Source: Isoetes taiwanensis (Eukaryota > Streptophyta > Lycopodiopsida > Isoetales > Isoetaceae). Taken from it: 64,000 nt of DNA. Within the stretch, counting starts at the first letter, position 1, and each line of letters starts with the position of its first letter. The notes beneath the pieces are model-generated. The model was not told where the DNA came from and did not search any database. It was given only the letters and a program-made list of their open reading frames with translations. The position numbers and the translations under genes were made by a program. Location: positions 1 to 64,000 of the forward strand of contig JAJEKV010000396.1 of assembly GCA_021234155.1 (NCBI GenBank), given 5' to 3'. This document shows positions 53,287 to 64,000 of the stretch, piece by piece.

Positions 53287-53690
53287 TTAAAGGGCTCCTT
53301 TTTTGTTGCAGACTTCAAGAATAGCCTTTGCCAAATTTTCAAACAGAGCAACAGATTTCTTCACGGACATCATCTCAACTTCTCTATGCTCTATTCTTGG
53401 GAAAGGGGCTTTCTTACAGTCCTCATTATTTGGCCTTTTGGGCAATTCAACCTGATGCATCGCTTCAGGCAATGCTAGTCCTATATGGCTACAACTAGTT
53501 ATAGGCTTCCGCTGCAACAGTCTTCTCTGGACGTTTTGTTTTCAAAACAACAAACACAAAGTGTCCCCAACCGCTGGCACACCATTCCTGTAGAAGATAT
53601 CAAAATTTTTTTGAAGCAATCCGATGTATCATGTGGAGGCTTATCAGTTTCTTTCTGCCTCAACTCCTTGGCAAGCGAGACGATCATCTC
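53287..53690 (-). pseudogene. Coding-like minus-strand remnant, unrecognised
   Basis: Two overlapping minus frames read like protein: 53499-53687 (MIVSLAKELRQKETDKPPHD, CFKKILISSTGMVCQRL) and 53287-53517 (HQVELPKRPNNEDCKKAPF, KKSVALFENLAKAILEV). Charge pattern and composition resemble a real helical protein more than the surroundings do. They overlap by about 20 nt, suggesting a frameshift in one gene. I recognise no family. Confidence 0.35.
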
Positions 53691-54974
53691 GACCTTTCAG
53701 ATCGACTCTTCGAACAAACAAAACTTCAAGACATATACCCTTCTCAAATTGCCGACATAGGCATCTTCCAGTCATGAACAGACCTGCGTTCATCTAGACC
53801 GTAGCAAACTTCGCATCTTGCATTCTGGAAAAGCATTTTGTTAGGATAATAGCTATCCAAAATTACTGTCACAGAATTAGCTCCAGCGATATTATGAAGA
53901 TGAAAGAAAGAAAGAGGCGGAGTTGCTAGAGCTCAAGAAGTACAGAATTGTAGGCCAGATCTGCTGTGGTGCACCAATGAAATCTCTGTATTAGGAACCA
54001 CCAACGAAATCTCTGCCACGGTGAAACCCCAGGAAGCATTGGGGGCACCGGAAGCTCTGACCTCGTTGCTCCGGTGAGACTTGTTTGCGGATAACTTAGG
54101 TGGATATCCGTAAGGCCGCGACCGACTCCAAGAGATGGCCTGCAGGCAAGGACGGCGGATTGCTTGAAGAGCCACGGACGGATTGCTTGAATAGCAAGAA
54201 AGGCAAAAAATTTTGGACTTTTTATTTTTTGTTATTTTTTTATGTATACGTGTCATGCCCAGGTTTTTTCCTGGGGCGGAAATATTACCCTCAAACAGAA
54301 ATTGTACCTGTGTTGATTAGACATTTGTTTTATTATTCGAGGTAGAATATACATTTCTTAGACACGTGGCCATTGTTATGGTCCCATTCTATTAAGTTTA
54401 TTAGAGATTTGTTTTCTCCTTTTATCACGAGAAACGACATAAAAGCTACTCATTATTTTGTACTCCCAAAGCAGACTCTATGACACATACTTAGCCCATG
54501 TTCAAGTTTTAGCAGAATTGATGCTTGAGCATCACAAAGCGCATTAGAAGACCATTTAAAAGGGAAATTTAGATTACAATGACGGTGCATTAGTTTATCC
54601 TTCCGCTGGTAAATTATGCAACAAAACGCAGATCTTTGTTCTTGCAGGCCTATGGGTCCATGATGGGATGAAATTGTCCTTTGCATTAGTCGTTCTAATG
54701 CTCTTCACGAGACTTGCCTTCCCGTATTCTCCTTTGGAGGGAAACTATTTTCAACTTTTATTCATGGTAGAAATTTTGAGGATGGTTACGAAGTTATATA
54801 TCAACTGGCTGTGAAAGTTAGTGAGCATTACATTGCTTCTATTAAAGTATGATACAATACGCCGACAAAGTGCAGATGCATTAATAACTGGAGAGTCATG
54901 TTGATAATTTGTTACTATGATATGAAATATCCTTAGATTACTTCGAAAAGAAATGTTCTTAGATTACTTCTGGT
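53691..54974. other. No recognised gene
   Basis: A minus open frame at 53933-54256 is Ser/Arg-rich and looks non-coding. A small repeat GACGGATTGCTTGAA (54151-54195, two copies) is present. Confidence 0.5.
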
Positions 54975-55027
54975 GAAGAGAAACGTTCGCGGCGGCCAAG
55001 GCCGCCGCGATAAATTTCTTGTAACTT
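54930..55027 (+). repeat. GC palindrome copy 2, with adjacent partial copy
   Basis: TCGCGGCGGCC (54987-54997), loop AA, GGCCGCCGCGA (55000-55010), flanked by GAAGAGAAACGT and TAAATTTCTTGTAAC. Immediately upstream, CTTAGATTACTTC..AAGAAATGTT (54932-54958) repeats the left flank without the stem. Confidence 0.92.
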
Positions 55028-58000
55028 ATCAATACATGTATAATTATTATGGGAAAGATTCTTTAGGCATATTCGGCGTTGATGCCTCTTCCTAGATTCG
55101 ACACATATTTCCGGAAGGAAAAAATAGAGATTTAAAAAAAAAATGACGAAAATGAGTCATGTACCAGGACAGCTTTGCCCGACGGATTCAAAACAACTCC
55201 GTCTGGCTATGGCGCTATGGCGATAGGCTCGATCTAGGCAGGTGGGCTTATAGGTTCCGCCTTCAAAGTTTCAAAAATTGCTTCCAACCTTGAAGTTTCG
55301 TAAAGCAACCAATTTTTCGCCTTATCTAGTGTCGGATCTACTTCTCGGCATTGCATCTCCGGCCGCAAGGCCACCTCGCTATGCCATTCAAGGATCTTGG
55401 AATTTCTTGCCCCGACCATGTGGAGGATCGCCTTATAATGCCGTACGGATCATGCATGGCCTTCGTCTATATGCTATGCTTTGATGGTTAATCGATGCTA
55501 TGCTATGCTATTTGCCTTGCTTCCATCCGGGTTGAGCTCATAATAACAGTAGATTTGCTCTATCTATCCCGCTTGCATAAACGCCGATCAAGCTTTGTCA
55601 TTACTTAGTGGTCAGACGGGGCATCCTTGAGAGCTGCTAGAATATCCGTGTCAAGATTTTTGTAGTTTTCTTTGAGTATAAATAGAGTTAGATTGGCCAA
55701 ATTTTTCGGTTAAGCTTCTACGCTTAGTTTAAGGTATGTCGCATGTGAGTTTCTCCGCTTTTCTTTTGTTCTTCACAGCTTGTTATCACAATATAGCTAT
55801 GCTCGTTTCTTAGGAATCCTTTGGCGCGGTCCGGATCCTCGCACCGGATTGCAAAAGCTTCTAAATGATGGCGATTCATGCTCTAAGTAGCCTGGATTTG
55901 TGCGTAATCGATAAGTGTAGAGCAAAGCATGAAACAAAAGGGAAAGATATTTTGTGGGGAATTGAAGATTAGTGTTTTCTCTGTTTATTGCAGTGAATTC
56001 CCTGCTCCATGTTTTTCGCCTATTCCCTTGAAATTTTTAGATGTACTGGATAAACATTTACACGATTCTCTGCAGTATTCACATACTATGAGGCAGATCT
56101 AGTTGCAAAGTGTGCAGTTTGTATTTCGGAATTGAAAGAGAGCCAAGCAAGGAAAGAGGGCCAACTTTAGAGCTAACATTGGTTGCCTATGTATATACAT
56201 CTGGAGAGGAACTTATCTCAAATATGCAGTAGAGAACTCAGAGTTCTATTTGGCAGTCTTTGACAAAAATCCGAGGGCATAGTTTAGAGTAAAGATACCT
56301 GAGGGCATAGTATAGATTAAATCTTATCTTTTACTTTCTATTCATTTCCAGATGCATAGTACTTAAAATTTTACCTTGATAATTTCCTCGTGTTGATGCA
56401 CGAGGCGGTTCAAGCTTGAACTTTTAAGTTCCGAGCATGTGCTAGATGGAAACCATGGCTGAACCCCAAATGATATTTGCTTGGGAGTGTAACAATGTGT
56501 TCTCCAAAGATTTCGCATAAGTCGGCAACATGGGACACTCAGCAAGACCAAGATTCGCACAAGTGCGCACATGGGACACCCGCCTACAAGAACCCGGTGA
56601 CATAATTGTTGTTTTTCTCCAAGAAGTGCAAAGGAGCTTCGGGATCAAGATCCCATACATTCTCGCTACTGGTGCAAAGGGATGCATCCGAGGTACATCG
56701 CACTGTGTCTTAGGTGTACTCACAAGTGTAAATAATCTAAGCCGTGCGGTCATGATCTTCCACACGCCATGCAAAGCGTACCGAAGAGCATGCCAATGCA
56801 TATCATGGGAGATGTAACCCCGGAATCTCATGAGGCATGAAGTGTAAAATGATCTGGTGGGAGCGTGCCACATAGCTCATATTCTAATGAACTATTTGCA
56901 AGCTTCCAACCCGGAATACAATCAGATTACATTCCGTCCGCCATGGAGTCGGGTCAATTTTCTCGCTAGTGTTAAACATGCATGGCTATGATATTTGCCG
57001 AGCACCATCCAAGAAAAACTTCGATTCACCAGATAATCATTTTTGCAAACAATTTGCTTATTCATTTCCATGACTCTATTGGTCCAGACACCAATAAACA
57101 TCTCATTTGTGTTTCGGAATGCAGCTTTGTCACGATGAGAGGTTCCTCACTTCTGAATAACATAATTTGCAATGGAGACATGATTGATTTCACGCAGAGT
57201 TTGCACTGAAGTTTTGCCAAATATGCAGAAGATTCATAGTTCATGATTCATAGTTCATGTTACACGGAGATCATAGCTCCAAGGATATCTAAACATTTAT
57301 CATAGGATATTAAACTTCGTGTTTATGCCAAAGTATTCAATTAGAAATAACATGAATCCGTGTAGGAGAGTTACATTTTGCAGCTCAGTAATAGTCTGCA
57401 ATGCCATGTCTATATTACTGGTTATTTGTGAAGTTTGTGCATTTTGGAACTTAGTGTCACCGGATTCCAATTGATGCACTTTCAAATGTGTCACATTGCA
57501 TATGTAATTTTGTAGACTGTCATTGCTTCACATGCCGTTAGATGGTTGCATATGGTGCCTATGCTATGCAAATGTTAGAATTTTGTGTTCGCGGAAACAA
57601 CCAATTTCAACTAGCAAGAATAACCATATCAATATGAACTCTTGATGTTAACAAATTATAGGTTAATCATACTACTTCTAGGGTTAACAAACCTTTTGAA
57701 AGACCATTGTATGTATAGCAAGACAAATACAACAAGAAGTCTTCTAACCAATTTAAACTTACGATTCAAAACTATGAATTAAGCATTCAAAAACCGCGAA
57801 TAAGGATTCAAACTGGTGGTCACCCAAAAACCCGGTGCTTTGGGTCTAGAACGAGCCACGATAAATGGTAACAGGAGAGCCTCGTCATGCGTAATGTGGC
57901 TACCCAACTTCCATTCCACATTGTAGAAGAGTGCCATGTGGCAAAGATAAAATTACACCCCAAAGAAAAAAGAGACCCAATTTCTATATTATTGGAAATT

Positions 58001-58440
58001 CCCTTTCTATTTGTGGTTGTTCGTCATGGAACATTGGCCAAATTTCGAGATAAAATATGGATGGTTTGTTATGGTTATTGAACGATTTTTATTGTCCACG
58101 ATGGCCAATCGGCTATGGGGCATACTAACTTTGAAAACTACTTACTTTTTGTCTCATCTCTACATATAGGCAGTTTGTAATATTCCATTATTTGTAGGGT
58201 GTATTATCATTTCACATGTTCTAAATTTTTTCGAGGCCATTAGATTGCAGTAGTTTATGGCGAATATTCTATGTTGGGCACTCTAGACCATTCCTGCAAA
58301 GAATATAGGGTCGAACAGGCATGTCTTGACTTGCCTCACAATATGTGAACTGCAATCAACATACACATCTATCGTCGCATCTCAAGGATGTCCAGAATTG
58401 AGATCTATTCGACTTAGCACAAAACTTCTTTTGCAGTGGG
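55028..58440. other. No recognised gene between palindrome copies 2 and 3
   Basis: Mixed composition. Overlapping open frames at 56442-56873 (-) and 56530-56817 (+) have no domain. A short perfect hairpin CCTCGTG-ttgatg-CACGAGG lies near 56387-56406, and GATTCATAGTTCAT is tandemly repeated near 57230-57262. Confidence 0.5.
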
Positions 58441-58445
58441 TTGGA

Positions 58446-58500
58446 GAAGAGAAATGTTCGCGGCGGCCGCAAGGCCGCCGCGATAAATTTCTTGTAACTA
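58446..58500 (+). repeat. GC palindrome copy 3
   Basis: TCGCGGCGGCC (58458-58468), loop GCAA, GGCCGCCGCGA (58473-58483), flanked by GAAGAGAAATGT and TAAATTTCTTGTAAC. Same orientation as copy 2, opposite to copy 1. Confidence 0.92.
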
Positions 58501-60379
58501 TAATAATAGTTCACATATTAATAACGGCAAGTGATGTTTTTTTATACGAGTCCAATTCTGTTGGCAAATGGTTTTTACACGTTTTTTTGTTGGGGAAAAA
58601 AAGTTTATTAAAAAATAAGGGTTTTCTGTGCATGCCGAACCATTGAGAGTCCGTATAAATATAGAGGAAAAGATGTAGCTAAAAATAGAAAGGGAAATAA
58701 AAATGCTTATATTATTTTAAGAGCTTATATTATTTTATTTATCTTTTTAAAGGCTTGTTATTTTTAAACGTAACAAACTTTTTAAGAACTCTTTTTGTTT
58801 ATCTTTTTTGTGACCTTATTATTTCGAAACCCATATACGCAAAGGCAACTAAGAGTAGCTAAGAGTTTTTGTTGGATAGCCGCTTGCATATCGGAGGATG
58901 CCTAGATGAGCTGGGTGGTCTGCCTGACCTGGGCAGACTGTTGTAAGGGGTAATGTAATTCTTGGACTCAGGGGTTTGCTTGATCCTAATAAGCTTGAGC
59001 TTAATTCTGGAACATAAATTTTTATGGTTCACAGGTAGACGTTGTTAAATTAACCATAAATTGATTTTATCTGGCTTTCGATGTGTATGTATGGCAGAAT
59101 TCAGGGTTGCCCTTGGATTCATGTTGCAAAACAGGAAAGAGGAAATGAACGAGAGATGTTTTTTGTCCTACATCATTGAAGTGCAGTAAGTTTTTGTGAA
59201 AATATTGAAACTAAGACAGGTACCACAAGATACTGAAACTAAGATAGTTACATCGGGCCATAAAAAAAAACAGACGTGAGAATATAACAGACATGTAGCA
59301 ATATGTGTAGCAAAGATTATCTACAATTGGGCACCTTGTTTATGGAAAACTATTCAAATCTCCGAATCAAATATACAATCTTAATTTATGAAAAAAAAGT
59401 AGAGAACATAGTTAATATAATAGGTTCTGTGACCTTACAAGGTGCTTTCACATATGCATGCAATGTTTTGCTGTTAAGCATGGCCAACCGGATTAGTATG
59501 GTCTTTGATGAAAATCATTACAAAAGTCCGGCAGAGTTGCACAATATGCATCGCTTCAACATGAAGCTCCGCCAAACTTCTTCCAAACTTCTTCCATCGC
59601 CTCTTCATCCTCTCCTTGTCGTGATAAGCTTCTCTTCTTCAAGGATCTATGAATTTCTCTCGCTGGTCAACCAAGATGTTCTATCTACGACCGACGGTGT
59701 ACCTTTGAAGAAGACTTCAAAGAACTTCATTCGACCTACAACAAATTATGTAAGTGTTTAGCATGATATCTAGGCCATGGATTCCTCGCCTTCTTGGCTA
59801 CATAAATTTATAAGCGCCCCTCTTCAAGGACCTCCTAACTGTTCATGATCATGAAAACATTTTAAGCTAACTCTATGTGCTCATGGAAAGCAGTCCAAAG
59901 AAGAGGACACAAATGCTCTTCTTCACAGCGCCATGAACTTGAAGACAACACTTCCACATGCTATTATCCGAGGTGCGGTTGAGAGCTTTGTTGATTTCAC
60001 AAAGTATTCAGATTATTCATTTCATAGAGCCTTGCTTCCATTATCCCTAAATCAATTATTGGAAAAATGGCCAAAACGCATAACTCCAACTCGTATTCTT
60101 TGACAACATCCATCGCGGAAAGAGTTAAGAGAATCAGAGAAAACATGCTTCAACCATTGCCGATATTTAGGGAAGGTATGAATAATGTGAAGAGGGTAAA
60201 ACAACGTAGGCCTACGCATTTACTACGCAAAGCAGATCCAATCAGATCCAATGCATGACCGCAGTGTCTTACTACGCTTTTAAAAGATAGGCCATTCTTG
60301 GAGGATGAATGATTGCTCGGAGAAGAAACCATGTACCTTCTTACACCGCCATCGCATAAGAGCATTACTACAACCATGG
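58501..60379. other. No recognised gene
   Basis: AT-rich. The longest open frame, 59303-59761 (+, 152 codons, with LQGAFTYACNVLLLSMANRI), shows no domain I know and lacks supporting splice or codon signals. Confidence 0.45.
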
Positions 60380-60500
60380 AAAATCGCCGGGTCCAATCCC
60401 TCCATGGTTCTCGCCATTGCTAAATTGCCACAGAAAGCAGCCAGAAAAATCGCCGCCATCCAATCCCTCCATGGTTCTCGCCATTGTAAATTGCCACAGA
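60380..60500. repeat. 66 bp tandem duplication
   Basis: AAAATCGCCG..CCAATCCCTCCATGGTTCT and CGCCATTG..TAAATTGCCACAGA occur at 60380-60435 and 60446-60500. Confidence 0.9.
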
Positions 60501-61596
60501 GCGCACGGTAAGAACGAAGAAGACGACATTTTGGGAGGGCACGATTTACCCTAATCATTTTAGGAGAACCCTAAAGTAAAAGCTCTCGAGCCTTGCATGC
60601 CATGTTAGAAATTTTTTATTTTTGAAGGGGATAAACCATTGTCTAAATGCCATAAAAAATAATGAAAGCGTATGCGCACTCTAGATGTACGCATTAGTAC
60701 ATCAATTGAAATACACCACAAAATCATAGCAAAACCTTAGTGAAAAGCGTACAAAAATACAAAGGAAACCCCCTGTTATTATGCTACATATTGCCATTTT
60801 CCACTACTCTTCATCACGGCTGAAGATAGACTTACCTTATTTGGGTGATACCTTCGCAAAGGTATCCCCTTTGGCAGAATCACAACAAAAAATTCATGTC
60901 TGGCAGAATCACCTGCCCAAACTGGAAAGTAAGTGGGTTACTATGCATTTTGAGGGCGAATTTCTGCCCTCTTGGAACTGATCGATTCTGAAGGCGCTGT
61001 TTACAGGGATCATCAAGCCTAATCCCTCTCATTTTGACAAGCATGGAAGTTGCTCGAACCAATGTGGAGCTGGACCGGCCGAGATTTCCATGCTAAAGCA
61101 TGTGAGCAAAAATGTGCTAAAGGGCAGGCGCAATCAACATGACGAGATACCCTACAAAGGTATCACCAAAAGAAAAACAAAATTATCAATGTTCAACTAT
61201 AACATGCACCGTCCTATATTTTACGTGTAGCATTTAGTAGGAGGAGGAGGAGGAGGAGGAGTGGCCACATGAAATCTTCAGGGCCCTCCTTTCCGTATAT
61301 GAATTTGATACGAGAGGGGGTACGAGAGAGGGAAACAGCCGGGGAAGAGAGGAAAACAGATTGATCACACTAAAATTTTTCGGTGTTCCCCTGTCGAATT
61401 GGAACATTCAAAACTGGCCTCCGACACCAACAAGAGGCCTCCAGCTCCATTTATGGGTGAAAAATCTTTTCTTGAAGCTGAAAAAGCCACATGTGGCCAC
61501 CCTTATTAGTCAATTAAACCTCCTTCTCCGCCCTCCTCCACACTGTATAATTTTATATTGACCATACTAACCTTTTCCCATTCATAGGATCTTAAC
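60501..61596. other. No recognised gene; (AGG)n microsatellite
   Basis: A (GGA)n run of about eight units at 61238-61261. GCAGAATCAC.. is repeated at about 60874 and 60902. No coding signal. Confidence 0.55.
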
Positions 61597-62700
61597 TTTT
61601 TTTTTTTTTTTTTGAGGGTAAGAAATTTTTTGATTAATATGAAAATGGTACACGACCTTCTTGTGGGCTCCACAATAGGCCAGATAAGAAGTATACAATG
61701 CCCCTGGTCACCAGATAGATAGAATTGTCACGAGAAATACAAGCAGCCATCAAACTGAAAAACAACCTTAAGATCATATCCATGTACTATGGTCACAAAT
61801 CCTCAACCTCTTCTTCGGCCCCCCCAAGATGATATGCTCCTCATTGTTTTAGTTCTTCCAAAAGATTTTTAGTGCATGGCCTTCTTCCCAATCAAGTTGG
61901 AAGGTACTATGGGAGAGTAGTAACATTTGTAGAGTACAACAAAAAATCATTCCTCAAGATCCTGAAGAACGCAGCCGAAGGAATACCTAGAAGAATAAGA
62001 TATGTTGCTAAAAGGATGCACTAGACTGCATGGGAACACCTGAGGATCTACCTTCTTCTCCTATTAGCAAGCATACTATACGTGCTAACTTCCTCTTCCG
62101 TAAATACAAACCCACTACCAAGAAGCCCAGCCCGCAAGATTTTAAGCAGAAGTATAACTGTACTAGGCAAGATTGCCAATTGTCTTCCCACTAGCAAGGT
62201 ACTATAGGCGCTTCTCCAAGAGCACCCATCAATATTAGATCAGCCCACTATTCCACTTGTGTAAATGCCTCAACCTCTTCTCTGCAATAGAGGTACTATA
62301 GACCAAGCTACTCTTTCCAGGCTGATAACAATTCCAATGAAAATTATCCTAAAGAAGCCTCCAGCAAGATGTTGCACCCAAAAAACCAGGTCCAAAGATA
62401 GATATAGACCTTTTCAATTCGAATAATGATTGAGGTCGATTTACAGACTCTAATTGTAACCATTTGAAGCTCACCCCGTAAGATGCAGATAACTAAAGGG
62501 CACTGGCAAGCAATCATCCTTCCATGCGTTAACTCGGCCAAGAATCCATCCTGCAGCATTGTACTAAAGAAGATCATGTCCCTATTCCAAATCTGTACTG
62601 AGGGACCCGATGCTTCATCTTCCAATAACACAGAAAATCATGCTGGCCTGCCCAAAAAGGGCGGTCCAACTACTCACTATATGCTCCTCCAACTACTAGC
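61597..62700 (-). mobile_element. Probable 3' part of a minus-strand LINE
   Basis: A 17-T run (61597-61613), then GAGGGTAAGAAATTTTTTGATTAATATGAAAATGG. On the minus strand this is ATTAATCAAAAAATTTCTTACCCTC-poly(A), a standard plant LINE 3' end. The body beyond has no recognisable RT; a minus frame at 62344-62631 is unassigned. The 5' limit is unknown, and a target duplication was not found. Confidence 0.5.
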
Positions 62701-63282
62701 ATAGGTCACAGTTGAAGATGCTCAACCATCTTAAAGGTCTGAAACTCGAGTTCCCCTGGACACTTGAAGCACAGCTCAATAAGTCAGCAGCGGTAAAGTT
62801 CCCTTGGTCTCCCGCCCAAGGTTCCTTAATGTAACCCTGTTCATCACTCAAAAAAAGTTCAGTACTATACCAACCCATGGATTCTGATTTTCCCCTTGCT
62901 GGGAAAGGGGGAGGGGACACTAAAGCATCCAAGCAAAGACACACAAAGTAAGCAAACAATGTCAAGAAGAGATAAACCCTGTGCATCTATAATCCCCATC
63001 CTCAATCTTTAAGAAGGGAACTCTCCCAAGCCCGAAATCTGTAGCTCTCTAAAGCAAGGGCAGCCCACTCAAAATGATCAAGGCAGATGCTACAGGCAGA
63101 TGCTATAGCACATGAATCTATCATGCCTTACCACTATCTGCCCTCCAACCCATCCATAGTGCCCTGACACTGGTACTTAAGCATCTTTTGGTGCTCTTGA
63201 AAATATCGCAGCTAGCAACACATAAGTCTGGAGCAGTATGCCACAGTATCATAACTCTTTGGTCTAACTTGCATCAGTTCTG
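62701..63282. other. No recognised feature
   Basis: Non-coding, mixed composition; short direct repeat CAGGCAGATGCTA near 63088-63104. Confidence 0.5.
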
Positions 63283-63367
63283 CAATGAGTGCAGTCCCAC
63301 CCGCAATGAGTGTGGCCTTGCTTCTACACTGAGTGGAGTCCCAACCGCAGTAAGTGTGGCCTTCTTG
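63283..63367. repeat. 44 bp tandem duplication
   Basis: ATGAGTGCAGTCCCACCCGC..GTGTGGCCTTGCTT and CTGAGTGGAGTCCCAACCGC..GTGTGGCCTTCTTG, two diverged copies. Confidence 0.8.
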
Positions 63368-63450
63368 CGAAGAATCCAAGTAACAACTCAAAAGCAAAAG
63401 AGCTAGGCACTCTCTACACCGACTGAAAGATCAAGCTGAAATATTAACCA

Positions 63451-63676
63451 AAGCCTAGCAATACCCTGAAACGATGGAACGCATCTGGATTCAGTATCTT
63501 CGAATTGATTCTTATCATTAATCTCCTATTCTGGAGTAAGTACATTGTGCTCCAGGCTCATGCTCCTGTGGCATCTTTTTGTGCTTACACAGTTAGATGA
63601 GACATGTAAATTTTGTACTTTTTATCTGATTAATAAACTTTTTGGCTTTCGTCCTTAAAAAAAAAGCCTAGCAATA
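63451..63676 (+). mobile_element. 5'-truncated retroposon, about 200 nt, with target duplication
   Basis: AAGCCTAGCAATA at 63451-63463 and 63664-63676 (extending to CCCT/TCCT with one mismatch) flanks an insert ending TTAATAAACTTTTTGGCTTT and CGTCC plus an A-run, a plant LINE-type 3' end. The rest is non-coding. Confidence 0.88.
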
Positions 63677-63680
63677 TCCT

Positions 63681-64000
63681 AAAAAGATAAGACCCATATA
63701 ACTCTGGAGAACATCTGCCGTGGCATAGGCTCTCAGAGCTCCACGGATCTTGAAGCACATGCTTTTGCTAGTTTTATGCTTGTCTATCTCAAATGATTGA
63801 ACAGTTGCTCGAAATCATCCATTTCCTAATCAGAAATCTGGAACAAGAAGAAAAATACCAAAAGCAGCGGCAATGCTCTGGCATCCTTTCTATTGTAGAA
63901 GATTCGTTGACTGACCAGAAAATGGCTCTTTAGAGCTACAGCACACCCTCGAGATGAGACGGCAGCAGCTCTTTGGCTGCTCATCCAGCAGCTCATTGCT
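63681..64000. other. No recognised feature to window end
   Basis: Non-coding; the window ends here without a visible element boundary. Confidence 0.5.

Noticed and set aside
50811-55027. Helitron ends defined by the GC hairpin
   Set aside because: Helitron 3' ends need CTRR about 10 nt after the hairpin and an A/T target; neither side of the palindrome shows it.
56442-56873. 143-codon minus frame and overlapping plus frame as a gene
   Set aside because: No domain, no splice or start context, and the two opposing frames are equally plausible; kept as unassigned.
50829-58483. GC hairpins as transcription terminators or a CRISPR-like array
   Set aside because: No T-run follows, the setting is plant nuclear, only three copies exist kilobases apart and one is inverted.

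Overview
This window is repeat-dominated plant nuclear DNA. The organism call rests on transposon families: a Ty3/gypsy chromovirus pol remnant, plant LINE reverse-transcriptase C-termini, CACTA-like and Mutator-like DNA elements, tRNA-derived SINE heads, an LTR element with a tRNA-Asp-type primer site, and two exon remnants resembling ornithine aminotransferase. I see no intact host gene, no true tRNA or rRNA gene, and nothing bacterial or viral apart from retroelements. I cannot name the species; a flowering plant with a large, repeat-rich genome fits best.

Layout. 1-5787: array 1, a roughly 1.05 kb GC-rich repeat unit ('alpha') with alternative AT-rich segments ('gamma', 'beta'). 5788-13258: a decayed CACTA-like element with palindrome-rich subterminal ends, a pyrimidine tract and remnants of spliced coding sequence. 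13259-15650: the 5' end of a minus-strand LTR retrotransposon, with an iMet-type primer site and a SINE nested in its LTR. 16481-17238: piece of a second long LTR family. 17239-24290: array 2 (alpha/gamma/beta), interrupted by a 319 bp MITE and an 857 bp Mutator-like element with a perfect 9 bp target duplication. 24428-25274: a second copy of the CACTA-like 5' end. 25282-27504: LINE fragment, aminotransferase pseudo-exons and another LTR tail. 27505-34150: strongly decayed gypsy-internal-like DNA and two SINE heads. 34150-38758: two nearly complete LTRs of one family with two LINE fragments between them. 39396-42760: minus-strand chromovirus pol whose integrase is split by a LINE insertion. 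44377-46262: minus-strand LINE, followed by a complete 2.8 kb non-autonomous LTR element (46263-49037, target duplication GGCAG). 49043-64000: AT-rich low-coding DNA with short tandem duplications, two retroposon insertions with clear target duplications, and three copies of a GC-rich palindrome (50829, 54987, 58458) that I cannot assign to a known family.

The window is best read as a stratigraphy of nested insertions. The most interesting points are the dispersed GC palindrome family, a spliced cysteine-rich exon conserved at the 3' end of two LINE copies, the non-autonomous LTR element, and an alpha/gamma mosaic at 4346-4700 that looks more like a consensus artefact than biology.
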